Of a stretch of 64,000 nt of DNA, positions 32,050-42,108 are shown in pieces; position 1 is the first letter of the stretch, and each line of letters begins with the position of its first letter. Position numbers and translations under genes: made by a program. The DNA comes from a bacterium UBP4_UBA6127 (GTDB lineage Bacteria > UBP4 > UBA4092): positions 120,866 through 184,865 of the forward strand of contig DIVR01000065.1 in assembly GCA_002428325.1 (NCBI GenBank). Reading direction: 5' to 3'. A model generated the notes under the pieces. The model was not told the origin of the DNA, searched no databases, and saw only the letters and a program-made list of their open reading frames with translations.

Positions 32050-33555
32050 ATGATTATGAACATAAAAAATATTCAACAATTGATTCCTCGATCCGAACTT
32101 AGAATTAAATCAGAGGATATTCCCCTTACAGGCTTGTCTCATGACAGCCGAAAGGTGGACCCCGGATCCCTGTTTATCTGTATCTCCGGTGTGAAAATGG
32201 ATGGCCATCAATTCGCCGAAGTTGCAGTAAAATCAGGAGCTGTGGCTTTGGTTGTAGAGAAGTATTTACCGGAATTAAGCCATGTTCCCCAACTGATAGT
32301 GGAAGATGCCAGAAAAGCTGAATCTATCATCTCTGCCTGTTTCTATGGTTATCCTTCCCGTAAGATGTCTGTTATTGGCGTAACCGGGACAAATGGGAAA
32401 ACTACCACCACATATCTGTTGGAAGCAATTTTAAAAGCAGCCGGACATAATCCTGGGGTGATTGGCACCATTGAATACCGATATGCCGGAAAATCGGTCC
32501 CTTCAAAAAATACCACCCCTTCCTCTCTGGAACTAAATGCTCTTCTGGCGGAAATGGTGAAAGAAGGGTGTGACCAACTGATAATGGAAGTTTCATCTCA
32601 TTCGTTAGTTCAGGAAAGAGTTGATGGGATAGATTTTGATTATGGGATATTCATGAATATCACCCGAGACCACTTGGATTATCATGAAACCATGGAAAAC
32701 TATCTTGCCGCTAAATGCCTTCTTTTCGAGAAGTTAGGTCGGGATCATGATAAAGGCTTCCCCAAAAAGTCATTGATTAACCTAGACGATCCTATGGCAG
32801 AAAAAGTCATTACATCATCATCTGTTCCTGTACTGACCTTCGGAATTGATAAAAAGGCTGATATCCAGGCCAGTAATATTAATTTATCGGTTTCTGGCGT
32901 TTCTTTTGATGTTGTAACTCCGTCAGGGAAAGCATCTTTGAAACTTCAGTTAAGTGGTCTATTCAATGTTTATAACTCGCTTGCAGCAATCAGTCTTGCT
33001 GAAGCTATGAGTATTCCCCTTGAGACTGCCTGCAAGGCTTTGGAATCAATAACCTGTATCCCTGGCCGATTTCAACAAGTTGATAAAGGACAGGATTTTC
33101 TGGTTGTGGTTGATTATGCTCATACGGATGATGCATTGAAAAACCTTTTGAACGCTGCAAGGGATATTACCCAAGGGAAAATGATTATCGTATTTGGTGC
33201 GGGGGGAGATAGGGACCGGGGAAAACGTCCTTTGATGGGAGAAATCGCTGCAAGGAATGCTGACCAGATAATCATCACTTCTGATAATCCTAGAAATGAA
33301 GACCCTGCGCGTATTGCCCTGGATATAGAAATTGGTGTAAAGCGAGTTTCAGATTCTGAGGGACGATATAAGGTTATCCTGGACCGGGATGAGGCTATCA
33401 AAGAAGCCATTTATCTGGCTCACCCGGGAGATTCTGTCCTGATAGCCGGAAAAGGGCATGAAACTTACGAAACTTTCGCTAATAATTTCAGTATCCATTT
33501 TGATGATGTAGAAGTATCTGCCAAATACCTGGAAGAACGGATTGGAAAGAAATAA
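32050..33555 (+). CDS. murE: UDP-MurNAc-tripeptide synthetase MurE (meso-diaminopimelate type)
   Basis: This 501-residue Mur ligase has TDSRK-like LSHDSRKVDPG, the ATP loop GTNGKTTT and a substrate-binding MNITRDHLDYH segment. The specificity motif DNPR (TSDNPRNEDP) in the family marks addition of meso-diaminopimelate rather than lysine. It adds the third stem residue in the cytoplasm. The start at 32050 is 10 nt after the ftsI stop; a second ATG 6 nt on is equally possible. The longer TTG frame overlapping ftsI is not favoured. Confidence 0.95.
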   Translation: MIMNIKNIQQLIPRSELRIKSEDIPLTGLSHDSRKVDPGSLFICISGVKMDGHQFAEVAVKSGAVALVVEKYLPELSHVPQLIVEDARKAESIISACFYGYPSRKMSVIGVTGTNGKTTTTYLLEAILKAAGHNPGVIGTIEYRYAGKSVPSKNTTPSSLELNALLAEMVKEGCDQLIMEVSSHSLVQERVDGIDFDYGIFMNITRDHLDYHETMENYLAAKCLLFEKLGRDHDKGFPKKSLINLDDPMAEKVITSSSVPVLTFGIDKKADIQASNINLSVSGVSFDVVTPSGKASLKLQLSGLFNVYNSLAAISLAEAMSIPLETACKALESITCIPGRFQQVDKGQDFLVVVDYAHTDDALKNLLNAARDITQGKMIIVFGAGGDRDRGKRPLMGEIAARNADQIIITSDNPRNEDPARIALDIEIGVKRVSDSEGRYKVILDRDEAIKEAIYLAHPGDSVLIAGKGHETYETFANNFSIHFDDVEVSAKYLEERIGKK

Positions 33556-33559
33556 CGCT

Positions 33560-35002
33560 ATGTTAGCAATGAAAACAAAGGAAATCTGTGATGCGGTTCA
33601 GGGCGTCTGGATCAGTGGAGACCCTGATAAAGTAGCAACAGGGATTTCGACTGACAGCCGGACCATTACCCCCGGTGAGTTTTTTATTCCTATTAAAGGA
33701 GAAAACTTTGATGGGAATGAGTATATTCTTAAAGCCGTTGGCAGAGGCGCCTCAGGTTTTTTTGTTCAGAGGGGCTTTGTTGTTAAAGGGATTGAGAATC
33801 GGAAAGATATCGCCGTAATTGAGGTTGCGGATCCCAAGTATGCTATGGGAGATCTGGCTCAGGGCTATTTAAAGAAATTTAATGTCCAGGTGATTGGAGT
33901 AACTGGAAGTAATGGTAAAACCTCAACAAAAGAAATGATTGCTTCCATCCTCGAAAAAGCTATGCCTGTCCTTAAAAATGAGGGAAGTTTTAATAATGAC
34001 ATTGGTGTTCCCCTGACATTATTCAAACTGACCCGATTGCACAAGGTTCTGGTTATTGAAATCGGCATGAATCATTCGGGTGAAATCCGGAGGTTGGTAT
34101 CTATTTGTCCACCCAATATTGGAGTGGTAACGAATGTGGGAGAAGCTCATGTTGAGTTTTTCGGTTCATTGGATAAAATCGCTGAGGCGAAATTTGAACT
34201 TCTTGAACAGATGACTGATAAAAACCTGGCAGTATTAAATGCTGAGGATAAAAGGGTTTCTGAGTTTGCAAAGAGAACCAAAGCCGAGTCTATTTTCTTT
34301 GGAATAAATGGAAGTAAGTCGACATTTTGGTCTTCAGAGATACAATTCAGTAATGATCCTTGGGGTGTTGGTTTTAAACTACATACTCCCGGAGGAGAAA
34401 CAGATATCTTTTTACCAATTTTGGGTGAACATCAGGTTTCCAATGCATTGGCTGCTGCTGCTGCCGCCTGGCAGGTGGTTCCCGACTTGAATATTATTAA
34501 AAGGGGATTGGAATCCTTTAAGCCGGCAAAAATGAGAATGCAGTTGATACCTATTAAAGGATTCACCCTTATAAATGATGCTTATAATGCAAATCCCCGA
34601 TCTATGGCCTCAGCTTTGGATACATTGAACCAGTTAATCCCCAAGGGAAGGAAAATGGTTGTGTTAGGTGATATGCGGGAACTGGGAAGTCAGGGAGAGC
34701 AGGCTCACCGGGATATTGGAGAACGAATTGCCCAAACTGGCGATATTGCTTGCTTGATTACAGTAGGGGATGCTGCCCAGAGGATAGCCCAGGGAGCGAA
34801 AGATTCCTCCATGGATCCCAGCCGGATTTTTACCTGTGCTAATAACCAGGAGGCTATCGATATTTTAAAAAATGATATTAAACCCGGAGATCTGGTCTTA
34901 TTAAAAGCATCCCGTAAATTAGAATTTGAAAAAATAGCTAATGCCTTAGTTTCCTGGGCAGATGAATCTGAAGAAAATATAAATAATCCGGTAAAGGATT
35001 AG
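33560..35002 (+). CDS. murF: UDP-MurNAc-pentapeptide synthetase MurF
   Basis: This 480-residue Mur ligase has the N-terminal substrate motif STDSRTITPGEFFIP, ATP loop GSNGKTSTKEM, EIGMNHSGEI and NDAYNANPRSM. The last is characteristic of MurF. It attaches D-Ala-D-Ala to the tripeptide. ATG at 33560 lies 4 nt after the murE stop with GGAAAGA upstream; the alternative TTG at 33542 would overlap murE. No ddl gene for D-Ala-D-Ala is in this cluster. Confidence 0.95.
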   Translation: MLAMKTKEICDAVQGVWISGDPDKVATGISTDSRTITPGEFFIPIKGENFDGNEYILKAVGRGASGFFVQRGFVVKGIENRKDIAVIEVADPKYAMGDLAQGYLKKFNVQVIGVTGSNGKTSTKEMIASILEKAMPVLKNEGSFNNDIGVPLTLFKLTRLHKVLVIEIGMNHSGEIRRLVSICPPNIGVVTNVGEAHVEFFGSLDKIAEAKFELLEQMTDKNLAVLNAEDKRVSEFAKRTKAESIFFGINGSKSTFWSSEIQFSNDPWGVGFKLHTPGGETDIFLPILGEHQVSNALAAAAAAWQVVPDLNIIKRGLESFKPAKMRMQLIPIKGFTLINDAYNANPRSMASALDTLNQLIPKGRKMVVLGDMRELGSQGEQAHRDIGERIAQTGDIACLITVGDAAQRIAQGAKDSSMDPSRIFTCANNQEAIDILKNDIKPGDLVLLKASRKLEFEKIANALVSWADESEENINNPVKD

Positions 35003-35038
35003 GACCTAAATTTATGAAAAGAGACGAGTTGAGCAACG

Positions 35039-36151
35039 ATGCTTTATTTTCTGATTAATCAATACTTAGGAAAAATAATACATTTCCCAGGGTTTAATCT
35101 ATTCAGATACATAACCTTCAGAGCAGCAACCGCTGCTTTTATTGCGTTTTTGATCAGTCTGTTATTGGGTCCCAGTGTGATTGAAAGACTACGTCAACTG
35201 AAGATTGGACAGTATATCCGTAAAATTGATCCTGATAAAGGTCCGGATCTCAGCCAGATGCATAAAGAAAAATCAGGTACTCCAACCATGGGGGGGATAC
35301 TGATCCTACTATCGTTGTTAATTCCTGTGATACTTTTATGTGATTTTAGTAACCGATTGGTTGTATTGACGGTCATTGTGACTGTCTGGCTGGGTGGTGT
35401 CGGGTTCATGGATGATTATTTGAAGCTTATGAAACACCAGTCTGAGGGGTTAACTGCCACCTATAAAATGATGGGACAGCTGATTCTTGGTCTTGCTGTC
35501 GGAATTTATCTTTATTTTTGGCCGACCACTCCTGACCAGCATCTTTTGTATTTTCCCTTCTTTAAAAATATGCATCCGAATTTAGGTTTACTCTATATTC
35601 CCTTTGTCATGCTGGTTATTGTAGGAACATCAAATGCTGTTAATTTAACGGATGGACTGGATGGGCTGGCAATAGGATGTGTCACCATGAGTGCTTTATC
35701 CTATGTAGTGATGAGTTATCTGGTAGGCCGTATTGATTTTGCCAATTACCTTCATATTCCCTATATTCCGGGAGCTGGAGAACTAACGATTATAATTTCT
35801 GCCCTGGTGGGAGCCGGCTTAGGCTTTCTCTGGTTCAATTCCCATCCTGCTCAGGTTTTTATGGGAGATACCGGTTCTCTGGCCCTGGGTGGAATTCTAG
35901 GGGTTATTGCTTTACTGATTAAGCAGGAATTATCTTTAGTGATTGTGGGGGGGGTGTTTGTTGTTGAAGCATTCTCTGTCATTATCCAGGTTACCTCCTT
36001 TAAATTAAGGGGAAAAAGAGTTTTTCTGATGTCTCCGATTCATCACCATTTCGAAAGAGCAGGGTGGGCTGAATCAAAAATTATTGCCCGATTTTGGATT
36101 GTATCCGCTATCTTGGCCATGTTAGGCCTAGGTATGTTGAAGATTCGATAG
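35039..36151 (+). CDS. mraY: Phospho-MurNAc-pentapeptide translocase MraY
   Basis: This 370-residue protein has about ten TM helices. Family landmarks are HKEKSGTPTMGGI, GFMDDYLK (metal-binding Asp pair), NAVNLTDGLDGLA (catalytic loop), FMGDTGSLALGG and the HHHFE segment PIHHHFERAGW. It transfers phospho-MurNAc-pentapeptide to undecaprenyl phosphate to make lipid I. It lies 36 nt after murF and 4 nt before murD. Confidence 0.97.
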   Translation: MLYFLINQYLGKIIHFPGFNLFRYITFRAATAAFIAFLISLLLGPSVIERLRQLKIGQYIRKIDPDKGPDLSQMHKEKSGTPTMGGILILLSLLIPVILLCDFSNRLVVLTVIVTVWLGGVGFMDDYLKLMKHQSEGLTATYKMMGQLILGLAVGIYLYFWPTTPDQHLLYFPFFKNMHPNLGLLYIPFVMLVIVGTSNAVNLTDGLDGLAIGCVTMSALSYVVMSYLVGRIDFANYLHIPYIPGAGELTIIISALVGAGLGFLWFNSHPAQVFMGDTGSLALGGILGVIALLIKQELSLVIVGGVFVVEAFSVIIQVTSFKLRGKRVFLMSPIHHHFERAGWAESKIIARFWIVSAILAMLGLGMLKIR

Positions 36152-36155
36152 AGAG

Positions 36156-37520
36156 ATGAATACCATGGAATATAAAGGACGCAAAATAACCATATTAGGA
36201 TTAGCCCGAAGCGGAGTGGCGGCTGCCAACTTTTTACATGATTCAGGAGCTAGGGTAAGGATCAGTGATACAAAATCCAGAGAAAAGCTGGAGCATTATA
36301 TTAATCAATTATCCAGTCCGGAGATTATCGTATCTCTTCAGGCAGATCAGGTTAAAGATATCCTGGATGCGGAAATGGTTGTTCTCAGCCCTGGTATTCC
36401 ATCAGATATCCCTGCCTGTAGGAAATGCAGAGAATTGGGAATTCCTCTTATCAGTGAAGTGGAGTTGGCTTATCGTATCTGTCCTGCTCCTGTGGTAGCG
36501 ATTACCGGTTCTAATGGGAAAACAACTACAACCAGTTGGACAGGTGAAATATTTAAATCAATTTGGAAAGGTCCGGTACAAGTAGCTGGGAATATCGGTT
36601 TTCCCTTAACAGAAGGAGCCAGAAACCTTACTCAAGAAGGTATCCTGGTGGCTGAGCTCAGCAGCTTTCAATTGGAAACAATTACCAGCTTCAAACCTAG
36701 AGTCGCCTCTATCTTGAATATCTCCCAAAACCATCTGGATAGATATCCTGGGATGGATGAATATTCAAACGCAAAAATGCGGATATTTGACTATCAGTCA
36801 GAATCAGATTTTGCTGTACTGAATTTGGATAATGAAGAATTAATGCGGCGGTTGCCCAAAACGATAAACTCAAAAAAAGTATTTTTTTCTCGTAAGCAGG
36901 AAGTTTCTGAAGGTGCGATGGTAAAGCAAGGGCAGATTATCCTTCGTAAAAATGGACATGAGTATCCTGTGTGTCCTGTGGCTGAATTATCTTTACCAGG
37001 TCCACATAACTTGGAAAATGCACTGGCGGCTGTTGCTATGGTGGGATGTTTTGATGTGAATCCCTCAGAAATGGCCCCAGTATTGAAGCAATTTGGCGGA
37101 GTGGAACATCGTATTGAGTTTGTCCGTGAACTGAATGGGGTGAAGTACTACAATGATTCCAAGGCAACCACAGTTGTCTCGGTAGAAATTGCTGTAAGTG
37201 CTTTACCGGAACCTATCGTATTAATTATGGGAGGAAAGGATAAGGGAAGCAATTATAAGCCGCTCAAAACCCTTCTTTCTTCCAAGGTGAAGCATTTGAT
37301 TCTGATTGGCCAAGCTCAGCATATTATCCATAAAGATCTTGATGGGAGTTGTCCGATAAGTTTGTGTGGTTCTTTTGAAGAAGCTGTTTTGTTATCCCGG
37401 CAGCTTAGCCAACCGGGAGATTCCGTACTATTATCTCCCGCCTGTTCCAGTTATGACATGTTTAATAATTTTGAAGAACGGGGATATGTTTTTAAAAAAT
37501 TAGTGAGGGATTTGGCATGA
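36156..37520 (+). CDS. murD: UDP-MurNAc-L-alanine:D-glutamate ligase MurD
   Basis: This 454-residue Mur ligase has a Rossmann-type N-terminus (ITILGLARSGVAAANFL), LVLSPGIP-like VVLSPGIPSDIP and ATP loop TGSNGKTTTTSW. It also carries NISQNHLDRYPGMDEY and NDSKATTVVS near the C-terminus. It adds D-Glu as the second stem residue. The stop overlaps the ftsW start by 4 nt (ATGA), showing tight coupling. SD GAGAG. Confidence 0.96.
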   Translation: MNTMEYKGRKITILGLARSGVAAANFLHDSGARVRISDTKSREKLEHYINQLSSPEIIVSLQADQVKDILDAEMVVLSPGIPSDIPACRKCRELGIPLISEVELAYRICPAPVVAITGSNGKTTTTSWTGEIFKSIWKGPVQVAGNIGFPLTEGARNLTQEGILVAELSSFQLETITSFKPRVASILNISQNHLDRYPGMDEYSNAKMRIFDYQSESDFAVLNLDNEELMRRLPKTINSKKVFFSRKQEVSEGAMVKQGQIILRKNGHEYPVCPVAELSLPGPHNLENALAAVAMVGCFDVNPSEMAPVLKQFGGVEHRIEFVRELNGVKYYNDSKATTVVSVEIAVSALPEPIVLIMGGKDKGSNYKPLKTLLSSKVKHLILIGQAQHIIHKDLDGSCPISLCGSFEEAVLLSRQLSQPGDSVLLSPACSSYDMFNNFEERGYVFKKLVRDLA

Positions 37521-38683
37521 TTGAGTTTAAAACCCGGACTCAGATGTATATTTTCTTCACAACCTTTGCTTTGATTATTATCGGCTTGGTGATGGTTACC
37601 AGTTCTTCTGTTTATCTGGGAGAACGAACCTACCATAATCCTTATTATTTTCTTTTCCGGCAATTGGCCTGGATAGGGATTGGTTTGGTGGGGATGTTCT
37701 GGATCATGAAAAAAGATTATCAGTCTTTTCGAAGCCATAGTTTTATGTTTGTTTTAATAGCGGCAGTTCTCTTGATATGTGTTTTTATCCCGGGAATAGG
37801 CAAGCGGATTAATGGCGCCAATCGATGGATGGGATGGGGCCCACTTCAGATACAACCCTCAGAATTTGCCAAGTTGGTTTTGATTATTTATTTGTCAGAT
37901 TTTTTAAGCCGAAAACCAGAACATCAAATTAAAGATGCCATTAAGGGATTTCTTCCTATTTTAGCAGTTATGGGATTGATTTCTCTTTTAGTCCTGAAAG
38001 AGCCTGACTTGGGGACTGCCGGGTTGTTATTTATACTGGGAACTGTATTATGTCTTGTGGCAGGAATGAGATATACTCATTTCATCTTAATTCTTCCCCT
38101 GACCATCCCCTATCTTATTTATGAAATACTCCAGCATTCTCATCAAAAAAGCAGGATCATGGTTTATTTTGAGATTCTGACCAATCCCCGAACGGTCCGG
38201 TATGATGAAGGTTATAATGTTTGGCAGTCCCTGGTGACCATTGGGTCCGGTGGTTTCTGGGGTAAAGGGTTGGGTGCGGGCTTACAAAAATATGGATATC
38301 TACCAGAGTGCCATACTGATTTTATTTTTCCGGTTATTTGTGAGGAATGGGGTTTTTTAGGGGCTTTGATTGTAATTAGTTTATTTGTCTTTTTAATCTG
38401 GCAGGGGATTCAAGTTGCCATTCGGTCATCGGAATTGTATTCCTCTCTGCTGGCAACCGGCATAACAGCTATGATAACGGCTCAGTTATGTATAAATCTG
38501 GGAATGTCATCTGGACTATTACCAGCCAAAGGAATGACCCTCCCCCTGGTGAGTTATGGAGGATCTTCTCTCTTATTTACCATGATTGGACTGGGTTTAT
38601 TGATGAATATAGCTCAGTATGTCCCTGAATCGAATTCTGGCCGCCACACAATAAGGAATTATTTCTATGGGAAAAACACCTAA
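37517..38683 (+). CDS. ftsW: SEDS-family septal glycosyltransferase FtsW
   Basis: This 388-residue membrane protein has about ten TM helices. SEDS landmarks are KRINGANRWMGWGPLQIQPSEFAK (with the catalytic-region Asn/Arg/Trp pattern), LKEPDLGTA (essential Asp in the family) and GLQKYGYLPECHTDFIF, with TLPLVSYGGSS near the end. It polymerises lipid II at the septum with FtsI as its transpeptidase partner. It overlaps murD by 4 nt and murG by 17 nt. Confidence 0.95.
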   Translation: MIEFKTRTQMYIFFTTFALIIIGLVMVTSSSVYLGERTYHNPYYFLFRQLAWIGIGLVGMFWIMKKDYQSFRSHSFMFVLIAAVLLICVFIPGIGKRINGANRWMGWGPLQIQPSEFAKLVLIIYLSDFLSRKPEHQIKDAIKGFLPILAVMGLISLLVLKEPDLGTAGLLFILGTVLCLVAGMRYTHFILILPLTIPYLIYEILQHSHQKSRIMVYFEILTNPRTVRYDEGYNVWQSLVTIGSGGFWGKGLGAGLQKYGYLPECHTDFIFPVICEEWGFLGALIVISLFVFLIWQGIQVAIRSSELYSSLLATGITAMITAQLCINLGMSSGLLPAKGMTLPLVSYGGSSLLFTMIGLGLLMNIAQYVPESNSGRHTIRNYFYGKNT

Positions 38684-39791
38684 ATTATTAATCTCTGGAG
38701 GAGGAACTGGTGGACACATCTACCCGGCAATCGCCATTGCAGAAGAGTTTCTTAAACGATATCCCAATGGGTCTGTCGATTACATTGGCAAACAGAACAG
38801 CCGTGAACAGACGATTGTGGCTCAGTCGGATCTTCCTATCCATTTTCATGCTATTCATGCGCAGGGAATCCCCAGACGTTTATCGGGAGAAATTTTTAAG
38901 GCGTTATATCAGAATTTTCTAGGGTATCGGGAAGCCTCTTTGATTCTTTCTTCTATTAAGCCTGATGTGGCTGTTGGAACAGGTGGATATGTTTCCGCCA
39001 TGGCTTTAAAAACAGCCCAGAAAAATGGAATCCCAACGGTGGTTCATGAGCAGAATGCTGTTCCCGGCATTACCAATCGGATTTTGGGAAAAAAAGCCAG
39101 ATGGATTGCTAGTTCATATCAAGAATCAGAAAAATGGTTTTCTCGGGAAAAAATCAAGCTGACTGGAAATCCGGTTCGAAATGATATTCTTCATTTAGAT
39201 CAGAAATCCGGACTCCAGGAATTCGGATTAAGTGACCACATTCCGACTTTATTGATATTTGGAGGAAGCCAGGGGGCTTTGGCTATCAATCGATCCGCTA
39301 TTGAAGCGTTACATATTTTGAATGAGAGGAAAATTTCTTTACAGGCTATTTTACAGACTGGTGAAAAGGGTTTTGAAGAGGCCCAGCATCTCATGAATCG
39401 TTATCAATGGAATGATGTTTCTATAAAAATGATGCCTTATTTACGCCGAATATATCTTGCTTATTCAGTGGCTGATTTAGTGGTTGCCCGGGCAGGGGCT
39501 ATCTCCATCTCAGAAATTACTTGTTGTGGGTTGCCTTCGATTTTGATTCCTTATCCCTATGCCACGGCCAATCATCAGGAGAAAAATGCTAGAGCTATTG
39601 AAAACAGGAAAGCCGCTAAAGTAATTTTAGAGTCTGAATTGACAGGGCAGGGGCTTGCAGATGAAATTTCTAACTTGATTCAAAACAAGGATCTTTACCA
39701 ACAGATGAAAATATCTAGTAAAAATCTGGCAAAACCTGACGCGGCACAAGCAATTTGTGATTTAATAGATAATTTAATTATCCAGGAATAA
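38667..39791 (+). CDS. murG: Lipid II synthase MurG (GlcNAc transferase)
   Basis: This 374-residue GT-B enzyme has the N-terminal loop GGGTGGHIYPAIA, GTGGYVS, HEQNAVPGITNR, FGGSQGA and VARAGAISISE (donor-binding region). It adds GlcNAc from UDP-GlcNAc to lipid I at the cytoplasmic face. The start has AAGGAA upstream, inside the end of ftsW. It lies 1 nt before murCB. Confidence 0.96.
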   Translation: MGKTPKLLISGGGTGGHIYPAIAIAEEFLKRYPNGSVDYIGKQNSREQTIVAQSDLPIHFHAIHAQGIPRRLSGEIFKALYQNFLGYREASLILSSIKPDVAVGTGGYVSAMALKTAQKNGIPTVVHEQNAVPGITNRILGKKARWIASSYQESEKWFSREKIKLTGNPVRNDILHLDQKSGLQEFGLSDHIPTLLIFGGSQGALAINRSAIEALHILNERKISLQAILQTGEKGFEEAQHLMNRYQWNDVSIKMMPYLRRIYLAYSVADLVVARAGAISISEITCCGLPSILIPYPYATANHQEKNARAIENRKAAKVILESELTGQGLADEISNLIQNKDLYQQMKISSKNLAKPDAAQAICDLIDNLIIQE

Positions 39792-39792
39792 T

Positions 39793-42108
39793 ATGAACGA
39801 ATCAATTAAAATAATCCATTTTATCGGGATTGGCGGAACAGGCATGAGTGGGTTAGCCCAAATCTATGCCCAGTTGGGATATACCATAACGGGTTCTGAC
39901 CTTTCTGTTAATAAAATGACCCAGAAACTCTCTCAAATGGGAGTTCTGATTCATCGTTCCCATGAGCCTGAAAATATCGGGAAGGCAGATTTAGTCGTCA
40001 TTTCTTCGGCTATCAAAGAAAATAATCCTGAACTGCAGGAAGCCAGGCATTTAAACATTGAAGTATGGCATCGATCCCGGTTATTGCTGGATTTGATGTC
40101 CACTCGACAGGTGATTGCTGTCGCAGGCACTCATGGAAAAACAACCACCAGTTCCATGGTCTATTCCATGTTGTTAGCTGCGGGGTTACAGCCTACAGCG
40201 ATTATCGGTGGGCGGGTTAAAGAAATATCCAGTGGAGCGACATTGGGAGAAGGTCCATGGCTGGTAGCAGAAGCAGATGAGAGTGATGGGACCTTCCTGA
40301 CTTATTCACCTCAAATTTCTGTAATCAATAATATCGAGGCCGATCATCTCGATTATTATAAAAATGATATCAATAACATAATAAAAGCGTTTCAGGAATT
40401 TGCTGATAAAGTTCCCAAGTCTGGAAAAGTGATTATTGGAATTGATGAACCTAATGCTTATAATCTGTCACGAAACTGCCAAAAGCCATTCATTACCTTT
40501 GGTCTTCATCCCGAAGCGATGGTGAGGGCCCAGAATGTTGTTTATGAGAATTTTGGCAGTTCATCAGATATCTATCTGGAGCAAGAATTATTAGGCAGGT
40601 TATCTCTCCCTATGCCAGGTGAACATAATCTGAAGAATGCCCTGGCTTCAATTGCTGTTGGTTTTGCTGTGGGATTAACCTTTGAGCAAATCATTCCCGG
40701 GTTGGAATCTTTTAGCGGTGTTGACCGACGCTTTCAACTTCTGGGAGAAGTAAACAATATCCGGGTTTATGATGATTATGCCCATAATCCGGCTAAAGTT
40801 GCCGCTGCTATTAATGGGGCAGTAACCGGAGGCTCCAAGCGGGTCTTTGCCGTATTCCAACCCCACCGTTACACTCGGACTGAATCCTGTGCTTTAGAAT
40901 TTGGAAAATCTTTTGATCATGCTTCCCAAACAATTTTGACCAGTATTTATCCTGCGGGAGAAACACCTATCCCCGGGGTCAGTTCTCAAGTGATACTCGA
41001 TTCCGCTCTGCAACATGGAAATCAGAATATTCAATTGATTCCTGATCGTGAAAAAATCAATGATTACCTGATGGAATTAATAGAGCCGGGTGATTTAGTG
41101 ATATTTATGGGGGCCGGAGATATCTGGAAAATTGGTGAAGACTTGGTCGAGCGTTTGAAAGTTCGATATTTGATTTCCGGTGATCCCGAAAAAGATTTAG
41201 CGATTACTGGCGAAGTCATAGTTAATGTCCCCCTAAGGAAATTCACTACGTTAAGAGTAGGGGGTAATGCTGATATTCTGGCAACAGCTGAATCAACGGA
41301 AGAAATCCAGAAAATCATTACTTATGCCTGTAAGCATAATATGAAATTGTTTGTATTGGGTGCTGGTTCAAACTTGTTGATTCTCGACAAAGGTATCAGG
41401 GGCATTGTTCTGAAAATGGGCCGGGGAATGGCTTATATCAATCCACTGGATGAATGTAGAATTCAATGCGGTGCGGGTATTTGGCTGGCTCAACTGGCCC
41501 GAAGCTGTGTAACCCTGGGACTCTCAGGGCTTGAACCCCTTGCGGGTATTCCTGCCACTTTGGGAGGAGCTGTCTGGATGAATGCCGGTGCCCATGGACG
41601 TACCTTGGGCGATTTAGTGGAAACTGTGAAAGTTATTACGGTTGAAGGGGAATTAAAAGAACTCCCTGCGGCAGAAATTGATTTTGCGTATCATCGGACT
41701 GATCTGAATGAATTAGTGGTAGCAGAAGCTATCCTGAAACTCCAACCTGAAAATAAGGATGAGATTCAAAAGAAAATTGAACAGTTCCTGTCAAAGCGAA
41801 ATGCTTCTCAGCCGGTTAATATGCCCAGTGCGGGATGTTTTTTTAGAAATCCCCAGATGGATTCGGCTGGGCGATTGATTGAAATGGCTGGACTGAAAGG
41901 GATGAAAATCGGGGATGCCATGATTTCTCCTAAACATGCCAATTTCTTTGTTAATACTGGACATGCTTCTGCTTTGGATTTTTTAAAGTTAATCATGCTG
42001 GTTCGAAATAAAGTTAAGCAAGAATTCAATGTTGATTTGGATTTGGAAGTGAAAATTGTGGGAGAGGGCCCTGTTCCTGAAGGATGGGATGAGGCTGGAA
42101 TGCCATGA
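39793..42108 (+). CDS. murC-murB: MurC-MurB fusion: UDP-MurNAc-alanine ligase and UDP-MurNAc dehydrogenase
   Basis: One 771-residue frame joins two enzymes. Residues 1 to about 455 are MurC: GIGGTGMSGLA, AGTHGKTTT (ATP loop), EADESDGTF and DDYAHNP. After a short linker, about 470-771 is MurB: an FAD-binding fold with TTLRVGGNAD, LGAGSNLL, GIPATLGGAVWMNAGAHG and SAGCFFRNP. At the proton-donor position (residue 682) the usual Ser is Cys, which also occurs in some MurB proteins. The polypeptide therefore both reduces enolpyruvyl-UDP-GlcNAc and adds L-Ala. The fusion keeps the common gene order murC-murB before ftsQ. It overlaps ftsQ by 4 nt. Confidence 0.95.
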   Translation: MNESIKIIHFIGIGGTGMSGLAQIYAQLGYTITGSDLSVNKMTQKLSQMGVLIHRSHEPENIGKADLVVISSAIKENNPELQEARHLNIEVWHRSRLLLDLMSTRQVIAVAGTHGKTTTSSMVYSMLLAAGLQPTAIIGGRVKEISSGATLGEGPWLVAEADESDGTFLTYSPQISVINNIEADHLDYYKNDINNIIKAFQEFADKVPKSGKVIIGIDEPNAYNLSRNCQKPFITFGLHPEAMVRAQNVVYENFGSSSDIYLEQELLGRLSLPMPGEHNLKNALASIAVGFAVGLTFEQIIPGLESFSGVDRRFQLLGEVNNIRVYDDYAHNPAKVAAAINGAVTGGSKRVFAVFQPHRYTRTESCALEFGKSFDHASQTILTSIYPAGETPIPGVSSQVILDSALQHGNQNIQLIPDREKINDYLMELIEPGDLVIFMGAGDIWKIGEDLVERLKVRYLISGDPEKDLAITGEVIVNVPLRKFTTLRVGGNADILATAESTEEIQKIITYACKHNMKLFVLGAGSNLLILDKGIRGIVLKMGRGMAYINPLDECRIQCGAGIWLAQLARSCVTLGLSGLEPLAGIPATLGGAVWMNAGAHGRTLGDLVETVKVITVEGELKELPAAEIDFAYHRTDLNELVVAEAILKLQPENKDEIQKKIEQFLSKRNASQPVNMPSAGCFFRNPQMDSAGRLIEMAGLKGMKIGDAMISPKHANFFVNTGHASALDFLKLIMLVRNKVKQEFNVDLDLEVKIVGEGPVPEGWDEAGMP

